Source: Phycisphaerales bacterium (GTDB taxonomy: Bacteria; Planctomycetota; Phycisphaerae; Phycisphaerales; Phycisphaeraceae). Taken from it: DNA of 5,688 bases. Under the pieces are notes generated by a model. It searched no databases. It saw only the letters and a program-made list of their open reading frames with translations, and was not told where the DNA came from. The stretch is taken from NCBI GenBank assembly GCA_012031455.1, contig JAAUTM010000115.1, positions 1 to 5,688 of the forward strand. Reading direction: 5' to 3'. This document shows, one piece after another, positions 1 to 5,549 of this stretch (position 1 is its first letter; each line of letters opens with the position of its first letter). The position numbers and the translations under genes were made by a program.

Positions 1-287
1 GGGTGATGCCGGCGTTGTTGACGAGGATGTCCAGTCGTTTGTATTCGTCCACGACACCTTCGATCAGGGCCTCGACAGCCTTGCTGTCGGACAGGTCACA
101 GGGACGCACCACGGCTTTGCCACCCTGGGCGGTGATGGCCGAGGCGACTTCCTGCAGCTTGTCCGCCTGCCGTGCCACCAGAACCACCAGCCGGCCTTGC
201 TGTGCCAGGGCGTGGGGCGATGGCGGCACCAATCCCGCGCGAAGCTCCGGTGACGATGGCAATACGTTGGACGCTTTCATTGGACAT
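1..287 (-). CDS. fabG: 3-oxoacyl-ACP reductase FabG, N-terminal part (cut by window edge, one frameshift)
   Basis: NADPH-dependent reductase of the short-chain dehydrogenase family, catalysing the first reduction of the fatty acid elongation cycle in the cytoplasm. About 95 N-terminal residues of a usual ~245 are visible. The start MSNESVQRIAIVTGASRGIG contains the cofactor-binding TGxxxGxG motif at residues 13-20, and the visible part ends near residue 93 with the NNAG motif of the Rossmann fold. The reading frame breaks at the GGGG run at 214-217. Removing one G restores AAIAHALAQQGRLVVLVARQ and the following conserved helix and strand. The Ser-Tyr-Lys catalytic residues lie outside the window. 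The ATG at 285-287 is preceded by AGGA eight bases upstream. It is the last visible gene of the operon and is separated from fabD by about 120 bp of repeat-rich spacer. Family assignment is firm; FabG rather than another SDR rests on the operon context. Confidence 0.9.
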
Positions 288-310
288 TGATTGGTTCCTG
301 TTAATCGAGA

Positions 311-410
311 TGGATATAGGATAATGGATAAAGGATAATGTACAGAAAACAGACTCAATAACGGGCTTTTATCACTACCTTATCCATCATCCATTATCCA
401 TTATCCATTA
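311..410. repeat. Imperfect inverted array of GGATAAT heptamers in the fabD-fabG spacer
   Basis: The left arm (about 311-340) is a run of GGATAAT-type heptamers (GGATATA, GGATAAT, GGATAAA, GGATAAT). The right arm (about 379-410) is the reverse complement type, with units ATTATCC/ATCATCC. The central 38 bases hold no ORF. The 20-mer TTATCCATCATCCATTATCC at 380-399 is identical to 1824-1843 and is the reverse complement of 1398-1417. The left arm ends with GGATAATGTACAGA (333-346), matching 13 of 14 bases of the arm end at 1412-1425. This looks like an ORF-less relative of the cassette at 1388-1853. It fills the gene-free stretch between fabD and fabG, and I see nothing else there apart from the fabG ribosome binding site. 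Confidence 0.85.
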
Positions 411-1376
411 ACTTGGTTCTGCAAAACTTTCCACCTTCACGGAGCGGTCGATGCGTTTCATCATCCAGCCAGCGACTTGCCCGGAGCAAGTTCGACGAAT
501 TGGCCGGGCACATGGGTCATCAACCAGATCATGGATTGTTCCCAGCGGACGGCTCCGGTGAGCTGATCCACCAGACGCTGCTTCACATAATCAATTTTGT
601 TGATTTCGTGATAGATACCGGTGACGTTGGCCATGACAGGTACATCCGGCGAGTTCCACTGAACCTGATCCAGAGCCTCTTTCAAACGGACGGCGGCAGG
701 TTTCATGATCGGGGAATGAAACGCCCCGGCCACCTTGAGCGGCTGAGCCTTGATCCCCCATGTCCGCAGCGCGTTTGAGCGAACGTTCGCAGGCAGTCAG
801 ATGGCCTGAGAGCACGATCTGACCGGGGCAGTTGTAGTTGGCCGGGACCAACACTTCATCGCCTTGTATGGCTTCCTGACAGAGCAGGCGGGCCTGGGCT
901 TCGTCGCTGCCGATGAGTGCGACCATGCCCGATGCGACGGATGAGGCGGCTTCCTGCATGGCTTGCCCACGCAACCTCACCAGTTTCAACCCGGTTTCAA
1001 AATCAAAGGCTCCGGCCAGATGCAGGGCAGTGAATTCGCCCAAGGACAAACCAGCGGCAGCGGCAACTTTTGGGAACCGACCTTCGCTGGCAAGGGCACG
1101 GTAGCAGGCGACCGTGGTGGTGTAGATGGCTGGCTGAGCGTTGTCGGTGCGGATCAGCTCCTCCTCGGGGCCGTTCCAGCATAGGTCGCTGAGTTTGAAT
1201 CCCAGCAGGTCATCCGCCTGTTGGAAGGTTTCCCTGGCGGCGGGATACTTGTCGGCCCATGCCTTGCCCATGCCCACAGTCTGAGCGCCTTGACCGGGGC
1301 AGAGCAGAATGACCGCCGGGGCTGTACGCAGGGATTGGATCGGGGTGGGGGTGGTGGTAGTTGTGGGTTGAGTCAT
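408..1376 (-). CDS. fabD: Malonyl-CoA:ACP transacylase FabD (two frameshifts in the raw sequence)
   Basis: Transfers malonate from CoA to acyl carrier protein, supplying the extender unit for fatty acid synthesis. The corrected protein is about 322 residues, normal for the family plus a short Thr/Pro-rich N-terminal extension (residues 4-12). Visible motifs are GQGAQ at 28-32, the nucleophile elbow GLSLGE around Ser111 (most relatives have GHSLGE), the VRLRGQAMQ helix carrying the substrate-binding Arg, NYNCPGQIVLSG, and AGAFHSPIM with the catalytic His near residue 220. Two indels break the frame: one extra C in CCCCC at 755-759, and one missing base at about 461-466. With both repaired, the tail reads LAGMMKRIDRSVKVESFAEPS and stops at TAA 410-408. 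The ATG at 1376-1374 has no purine-rich Shine-Dalgarno; it lies 44 bases after the four-helix-bundle gene, so reinitiation or leader-independent initiation is possible. Confidence 0.93.
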
Positions 1377-1387
1377 GTGTGTTTATG

Positions 1388-1426
1388 AATGGATAGTGGA
1401 TAATGGATGATGGATAATGTTCAGAC
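1388..1426 (+). repeat. Inverted repeat, fabD-proximal arm
   Basis: Heptamer-based arm whose 1398-1426 segment is the exact reverse complement of 1815-1843. It contains the stop codon of the four-helix-bundle gene (TCA at 1421-1423 on the plus strand). It occupies most of the 44-base gap before fabD, leaving no ordinary ribosome binding site there. Confidence 0.95.
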
Positions 1427-1834
1427 TCTGGTTTTGGTATGACTTTTACTGGTTTGAATGATTCGGGTAATGATGGCGTACAACGCTTTGCTCTCTTCCA
1501 TCAATCCGCTCAATCTTTTGGCGGCAATTTGTTCGCTATCGGCCAGCAACTCCAACCAATACAGGGTCTCACAGGCTTCGCGTTGAGCTATTTCCATGGT
1601 GGTGATGAATTGCCTTCGCGATGAGGCGTGTTGCGCTTCTCGATAATTGGCCCCGATTGACGTTCCGGCCTTGAGCAATTGCCTGCCTAAAACATCCGCT
1701 GTTCGATTCTTGGGCAGAGCAGTAACTAACTTGATGATTCGGCAGGCAAATTGCCTGGTTCGTTTTTGCATCAATGCAGGCGATAATTTTTCACCTGTTG
1801 GATTCGATGTGGATGTCTGAACATTATCCATCAT
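1421..1834 (-). CDS. Four-helix-bundle protein (S23 / rRNA intervening-sequence family)
   Basis: A 137-residue protein with the hallmarks of the four-helix-bundle family first seen in 23S rRNA intervening sequences. These are the block GRQLLKAGTSIGANYREA at residues 50-67, a following SSRRQFITTMEIAQREACET helix, and ETLYWLELL at 89-97. It is predicted to be all-helical and cytoplasmic. The family includes the Avd accessory proteins of diversity-generating retroelements, and its usual function is unknown; binding to nucleic acid has been suggested for relatives. It has no known role in fatty acid synthesis. Residues 1-7 are encoded by the flanking repeat, and the TGA stop lies in the opposite arm. 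Start: ATG 1834 or the adjacent ATG 1831; an AAGGA at 1845-1841, overlapping the fabH stop codon, would serve either. Unlike most of its long neighbours the frame is intact. Confidence 0.9.
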   Translation of the reverse strand: MMDNVQTSTSNPTGEKLSPALMQKRTRQFACRIIKLVTALPKNRTADVLGRQLLKAGTSIGANYREAQHASSRRQFITTMEIAQREACETLYWLELLADSEQIAAKRLSGLMEESKALYAIITRIIQTSKSHTKTRV

Positions 1835-1853
1835 CCATTATCCTTAATCCATT
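1815..1853 (-). repeat. Inverted repeat, fabH-proximal arm
   Basis: Reverse complement partner of 1388-1426. On the minus strand it encodes the last two FabH codons and stop (ATG GAT TAA, 1852-1844), provides the AAGGA in front of the four-helix-bundle gene, and encodes that gene's first residues. The three positions where the arms differ are exactly the FabH stop codon. Confidence 0.95.
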
Positions 1854-2891
1854 ACAGTTTCCACAAAGACCCCGCCCAGGTCAGTCCGCCGCCGATGCCG
1901 ATGAACAGCACCAGTCGCCGGTCTTGATTTCCCCGAACTCCACAGCTCATGCAGACAGATGGGCACGCTGGCACCGCTGGTGTTGCCGTAGCGATCAATG
2001 TTGATGTACAGCTTGTCTTCGCCCAGCCCCAGCCGATCCCGGGCGCTTTCGAGGATGCGGATATTGGACTGGTGCGGAATGATCATCGCCAAATCCGCAG
2101 GTTTTAAGTTGTGTGCTGCCAGCGATTCATCAATTACTTTTTTGAGCGTTGACACCGCGAACTTGAAGATAGCCTGCCCGTTCATCTGCAGGGTGTTGAA
2201 GTTTCCGGAAAAGATTTTGTCGCCGGGGGGGATGTTGTGCTGATCGCGGGGAACATATAGCTCCTGCCACATCGACCCATCGCTGTGCATGATGGTGTGC
2301 AGCGGGCCTTGTCCGGCATCATCACTGGCGGTGAGAATCACAGCCCCGGCCCCATCGCCGAATAACACACAGGTTCGCCGATCTTTCCAGTCGGTGATGC
2401 TGCTGAGGGTTTCCGTGCCAATGACTGCGATGGTTTTGGCCTGTCCGGTGCGGATCATGGCAGTAGCCACTGAGAGGGCATAAACAAACCCGGAGCAGGC
2501 GGCATTCAAATCCATCGCCGCCGCAGGCACAGCCCCGACATCGGCCACTACCTGAGCAGCGGTCGAAGGGCAGACCATTTCCGGGGTGATGGTGGCACAA
2601 ATCACCATATCCAGCTGTTTGGGCGACATGCCGGCGTTTTTGCAACGCCATGTTCAGGGCTTTGGCAGCCAGATGTCGTGAGGTGGTCCCGGGGTCCACC
2701 AGGTGCCGGGTTTTGATGCCGGTGCGCTGGCTGATCCACTCATCGCTGGTATCCACAAACTTCGCAAGGTCATCGTTGGTGACCAGACGATCGGGTAAAC
2801 CGATGCCTGTGGCGACCAGACGAATACCCGTGGATTGCGTGGAACCGGTGGGGGTGGTTGATACGGCGGAGGGAGAACTTCCTTGACTCAT
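1844..2891 (-). CDS. fabH: Beta-ketoacyl-ACP synthase III FabH (four indels in the raw sequence)
   Basis: Condenses a short acyl-CoA primer with malonyl-ACP to start fatty acid synthesis; a cytoplasmic thiolase-fold enzyme. The corrected protein is 349 residues, slightly longer than the usual ~320 because of a Ser/Thr-rich N-terminal extension (about 20 residues). The catalytic triad is visible: Cys132 in NAACSGF, His273 in IPHQSNIRI and Asn303 in YGNTSGAS. The FGDGAGAV motif is at about 178-185 and the C-terminal GIGGGLTWAG at 332-341. An extra T in TTTTT (2637-2641) breaks the frame near residue 85. Three single-base losses, at about 1928-1934, 1912-1916 and 1870-1873, scramble and then restore the C-terminal frame. 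The ATG (2891-2889) overlaps the plsX TGA by one base, implying translational coupling; a GTG one codon upstream is possible. The last codons and stop lie in the repeat arm of the following cassette. Confidence 0.95.
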
Positions 2892-3970
2892 CACTTGGTT
2901 TCCTGGGCGGTTGCCTTGGCTGCATCCACGCTGGCGTGCTCGCCACTGCGCAATTCATTGGGGATTTTTGCCAAGGCTTCCACGATTCCCTCATTGATGC
3001 CGAGTTTGGCAAAAGCCAGCGAATTGCGGATGGCAGCCTTGATGGTACGGGCCAGGCTGGACCCGTGACATTTGAAGAAGATTCCATTGGCACCCAGCAG
3101 CGGCGCCCCGCCGTATTCGTGATAGTCGTGCTTCTTGTAGATGCTTTTGACCACCGGTTCAAAACGCATCGCCAGTTCGGGGTCCACGACAAACACTTCA
3201 TGGGCGATCATGCGGAACAAACCAGCGGAAAGACCCTCTGCCAGTTTGAGAACGACATTGCCGGTGAAGCCTTCGGTGATGACCACATCGCATTTGCCGT
3301 CGAAAAGATCGCGGCCCTCGATGTAGCCAATGTAGTTGAGCGTTGGTCGGCCTTCATCAGCTTGGCGGTTTCCCGCACCAAAGCATTGCCTTTGCCTTCT
3401 TCGCCACCGATGGAAAGCAAGGCGACACGGGGGTTGTCGATGCCATGAAGCCGGTTGGCGTAGATGGCAGCCATGTGCCCGTATTGATGTAGGTGGGGGG
3501 CTTTGGGTTCAGGGTTGGCACCCACGTCGCAGACAACCAGCGGGCCGTGCATGGAGGGAAACGTGACTGCGATACCGGGGCGAAGTACACCGGTGAGTCG
3601 GCGCATTTCCATTTGGGCGGCAGCGACGCACGCTCCGGTGTTGCCAGCGCTGATGGTGATTTCGCAGCGCTGATTCCCGCCATGACGATGCCCACCAAGG
3701 CGTGCCATGCGTACGATGGAGCTGTCGGTCTTCTGGGCGCAAGGCCGTGACCGGAGGATCCTGCATGGTGATGATCTGGGTGGTGGCCTGAACCTCGATA
3801 CGAGGCTCGTTTTTAAGGCCGGCTTCGATGATGCCCTCGCGAATGATGGCAGCATCACCAATGAGGACCAGGGTGTCCTCCGGCGAAAGTAAAGATAACG
3901 CATCCAGGCTGCCAGCCAGGATCGCGTCGGGGGCGTTGTCCCCGCCCATGACGTCGATACCTATGCGCAA
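2891..3970 (-). CDS. plsX: Phosphate acyltransferase PlsX (two frameshifts in the raw sequence)
   Basis: Converts acyl-ACP and phosphate to acyl-phosphate, the donor used by PlsY in the first step of phospholipid synthesis; a peripheral membrane enzyme. The corrected length is about 359 residues, usual for the family. Visible motifs are the N-terminal IGIDVMGGDNAP, ISAGNTGACVAAAQ, VVCDVGANPEP, NPRVALLSIGGEEGKGN, VVITEGFTGNVVLKLAEG and the C-terminal YGGAPLLGANGIFFKCHGSS. One extra G in GGG at 3735-3737 and one missing base at about 3340-3346 split it into three ORF pieces; together they cancel. The start is TTG at 3970-3968 (TTGCGCATAGG, reading MRIGID), one base after the rpmF stop, so it probably relies on translational coupling. 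The stop TGA overlaps the fabH ATG. About 24 residues separate DSSIVRM from SAGNTG, a few more than in E. coli PlsX. Confidence 0.95.
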
Positions 3971-3971
3971 C

Positions 3972-4154
3972 TTAGGCTTCCTGTGCGATCTTGAGTTTCA
4001 GACCGGGACGGACATAGCCGCATTCCGAGCAGGCGGCATGGGGCAGTTTGGCACTGCCACAGTTGGGGCAGCGCACAGACGCAATGGGCTTGAGCGCCTG
4101 GTGCGAGCGGCGCATCTTGCTCTGAGATCGGGATTTGCGTTGACAGGGGAGCAT
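3972..4154 (-). CDS. rpmF: 50S ribosomal protein L32
   Basis: A 60-residue structural protein of the large ribosomal subunit. The basic N-terminus (MLPCQRKSRSQSKMRRSHQA) is followed by LKPIASVRCPNCGSAKLPHA and CSECGY, giving the zinc-ribbon cysteines C29, C32, C42 and C45. An extra Cys at position 4 is not part of the ribbon. The ATG at 4154 was chosen because AAGGAAG lies five bases upstream and the protein then begins at the family's usual position; the same frame is open further upstream but does not look like L32. It is the first gene of the operon. Its TAA is separated from the plsX TTG by a single base. The frame is intact. Confidence 0.93.
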   Translation of the reverse strand: MLPCQRKSRSQSKMRRSHQALKPIASVRCPNCGSAKLPHAACSECGYVRPGLKLKIAQEA

Positions 4155-4159
4155 GATCA

Positions 4160-4166
4160 CTTCCTT
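4160..4166 (-). promoter_or_regulatory. Ribosome binding site of rpmF
   Basis: AAGGAAG on the minus strand, five bases before the ATG at 4154. It decides the rpmF start over upstream in-frame codons and is the clearest Shine-Dalgarno in the operon. Confidence 0.7.
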
Positions 4167-4296
4167 CGGCGCTGGACGCCCTGCGAACCACCTGGCGGTC
4201 ATCAATTAACCGGTGGTCCGACACGTTAAACTCCACCATGCTCTGGGTCGATGCCATGTTGTAACAGGCATCCGCCCTGACGAGCTGGGTGTAGTC

Positions 4297-4310
4297 GGGT
4301 AAAGTTACCC
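4297..4310. promoter_or_regulatory. Palindrome overlapping the operon promoter (candidate operator)
   Basis: GGGTAA-AG-TTACCC is a 14-bp perfect inverted repeat with a 2-bp centre. It covers the predicted -10 of the rpmF-fab operon. A further GGGTAAA half-site in the opposite orientation (TTTACCC) lies at 4368-4374, just before the divergent gene. The position suits a repressor site. No matching known operator is recognised; it does not resemble the Bacillus FapR box. Confidence 0.4.
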
Positions 4311-4330
4311 AAACCGCTCGCTATCGTCAA
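4302..4330 (-). promoter_or_regulatory. Candidate sigma-70-type promoter for rpmF-plsX-fabH-fabD-fabG
   Basis: On the minus strand, TTGACG (4330-4325) is followed after 17 bases by TAACTT (4307-4302). The -35 matches five of six consensus positions and the -10 only three. Transcription would begin about 140 bases before the rpmF ATG, leaving a leader (4155-4295) in which I see no recognisable riboswitch or ORF of known family. Confidence 0.35.
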
Positions 4331-4404
4331 GCCCAAGCGCAGCCGATGCCCGCATTCGAAGCTTGTCTTTACCCATTTTGCCGCGCATGAATTACACTGT
4401 CATC

Positions 4405-5155
4405 ATGACTTCATTCAGGATCAACGGAATTTTCATCACCACGTTCTTTCTATGGGCAAGCTGGATCAATCCGGTGATGCTCACGGCTCAGGTTACGCCC
4501 GGCGAGGACATCATTCGCTCGGCAGCTTTCCTGCTTGGTAATGCCATCCAACCTTCGCGCGAGGGACGCCATCACCTTTTGCTGCGTTCGCTCCGGCAGT
4601 TGCGTGACCCGGCTCTGGATCCGCTGTATCAGCACCTGCTGGACTCGGAATCACCCTCGCTGAAAATCCACGGCTTTCTGGGGTTGCTCGAATCGAGTCC
4701 TCCGGGGAAAGCGGATTTGTCGTCCCTGGCGGCTGTGAAAGATGAGCGACTGGCGGCAGAGATGGTCAATGCCATGATGGACAATGAGCTGCTCACCCTC
4801 GAGCAGGCACGGCAAATACTCTCCTGGCGTGATTTTGATCCTGCCTCGGAATTGCTGGTGGCATCGTATCTCCTGGAAAAGGGTCAGTTTGATCAGCCCG
4901 ACATGGTGACCGAGCTGGCCAAACTACCGGCTCCACCTGTTCGTGGTCTGGCTGGTTTATTGCTCACTCAAATGAATCATGCCCAGGGCATTACGCTGCT
5001 GGAGGAACTTCGGCAAAGCGGGGACCCCCGTCGTGATATCCTGCTGGAAACCCTTTGCCGAGCGGCATTGCGACAGAAGTTTGATAAAACAGCCCACTGG
5101 GGCATGACCATCGCCACCGATCCCCAAGGGGTCGGCGACCATGTCCGGGACCTAA
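4405..5155 (+). CDS. Exported hypothetical protein with helical (HEAT-like) repeats
   Basis: No named family recognised. The N-terminus MTSFRINGIFITTFFLWASW continues as a hydrophobic stretch to about residue 25 and ends in LTAQ, a plausible signal peptide or membrane anchor. The rest is rich in Leu and Ala with regularly spaced helical segments (LLLRSLRQLRDPALDPLYQH, LLESSP, LAAEMVNAMMDNELL, LLEELRQSGDPRRDILLETL), typical of HEAT/TPR-like solenoids. Start candidates are ATG 4405 (chosen because the signal peptide begins there), ATG 4387 and TTG 4363; none has a Shine-Dalgarno. The raw frame stays open to 5394, but beyond about 5150 it is antisense to the lipoprotein gene and loses its character. 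One extra base in the CCCCAAGGGG stretch (5122-5131) would bring in TAA at 5153-5155, giving about 249 residues; this end is inferred. The gene is divergent from rpmF and shares its control region. Confidence 0.65.
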
Positions 5156-5373
5156 CGGTCGTGCGCCAGGAGCATGTCGCCCTCCACGAAGCGGGCGCCG
5201 TGTTCAATCCCGAGTGGCTCGCCCTGGTCGACGACGCGCCGGTCGCCCACCACAATAGCGTCCGTCCGGCTGTCGCTTTGCTCCAGCCGCACCAAGCCGC
5301 TTCTGGCACAGGATGTGATGTTGAAAGCCATGACAGCCAGGGTCAGGGAGAGAAAGAGGCTCCTGAAGTTCAT
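5152..5373 (-). CDS. Small predicted lipoprotein
   Basis: A 73-residue protein starting MNFRSLFLSLTLAVMAFNIT followed by SC-A. It has a lipoprotein signal peptide with a basic n-region, hydrophobic h-region and a lipobox ending in Cys22 (ITSC; weaker than the LxxC consensus). The mature part, about 50 residues, is polar and charged (LEQSDSRTDAIVVGDRRVVDQGEP, shown in part) and matches no family I recognise. The ATG at 5373 is preceded by AAGG eight bases upstream; the frame continues upstream to 5517 without looking coding. Its TAG (5154-5152) overlaps the inferred TAA of the convergent gene. It could be a complete small envelope protein or a frameshifted fragment of a longer one. The antisense reading on the plus strand was judged non-coding. 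Confidence 0.6.
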   Translation of the reverse strand: MNFRSLFLSLTLAVMAFNITSCARSGLVRLEQSDSRTDAIVVGDRRVVDQGEPLGIEHGARFVEGDMLLAHDR

Positions 5374-5536
5374 TATCGTCGCCTTGGTTGGTGATAAGAA
5401 TCGGCATTGGGAACATTCGAGGGAAGCCACCCCGCCGGAGCAAGCCCGGATCAACCCGGAAGGAGCATAAAAAGCTTCCGTTGACGGCTCGGCGGCCGAG
5501 GCCGATTCTCTGCTCAACCATCCCTCGCGCGGTTTC

Positions 5537-5543
5537 AGGAGGG
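5537..5543 (+). promoter_or_regulatory. Strong ribosome binding site before the gene at 5550
   Basis: AGGAGGG, six bases before ATG 5550-5552. This near-perfect Shine-Dalgarno is the main evidence that a gene begins there. Further upstream, TTGACG at 5481-5486 could be a -35, but the GATTCT 17 bases downstream is a poor -10. Confidence 0.65.
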
Positions 5544-5549
5544 TTTCTT

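Larger units (their letters stand above)
1388..1853. mobile_element. IVS-like cassette: four-helix-bundle ORF bounded by inverted repeats
   Basis: A 29-bp perfect inverted repeat (1398-1426 and 1815-1843) encloses the four-helix-bundle gene. It extends outward to about 39 bp per arm (1388-1426, 1815-1853) with three mismatches, all in one trinucleotide (1395-1397 opposite 1844-1846). The outer part of each arm is built of GGATAAT-like heptamers and the inner end is GTTCAGAC. The arms overlap the ORF at both ends: the start codon and first codons lie in one arm, and the TGA stop lies in the other. The cassette sits between fabH and fabD, which are normally adjacent. No transposase or reverse transcriptase is present. 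Calling it a mobile element is an inference from the inverted ends, the insertion inside a conserved operon and the related array at 311-410. Confidence 0.6.

Noticed and set aside
311..410. CRISPR-like array
   Set aside because: The repeats are contiguous 7-base units without spacers and in opposed orientation, with no cas genes; tandem heptamers in inverted arms fit better.
413..778. Plus-strand ORF of 121 codons opposite fabD, and a similar long one at 2858-3448 opposite plsX
   Set aside because: Both are antisense to strongly conserved FabD and PlsX coding sequence and show no protein-like composition or start signal; they are shadow frames.
1421..1834. Avd accessory gene of a diversity-generating retroelement
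   Set aside because: The family is related, but there is no reverse transcriptase, template repeat or variable repeat in the window.
408..3970. fabD, fabH and plsX as decayed pseudogenes, or as programmed-frameshift genes
   Set aside because: All catalytic motifs are preserved, corrections are single bases mostly in homopolymers, and there is no slippery-site-plus-structure pattern shared among them; sequencing error is simpler.
4155..4257. Minus-strand reading frame starting at 4257 upstream of rpmF as an extra gene
   Set aside because: It overlaps rpmF in another frame, resembles no family, lacks a ribosome binding site, and lies in the probable leader of the operon.
5156..5394. C-terminal continuation of the plus-strand exported protein to 5394
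   Set aside because: It is antisense to the lipoprotein signal peptide and coding region, and has His/Gln-rich, low-complexity character unlike the preceding helical repeats.
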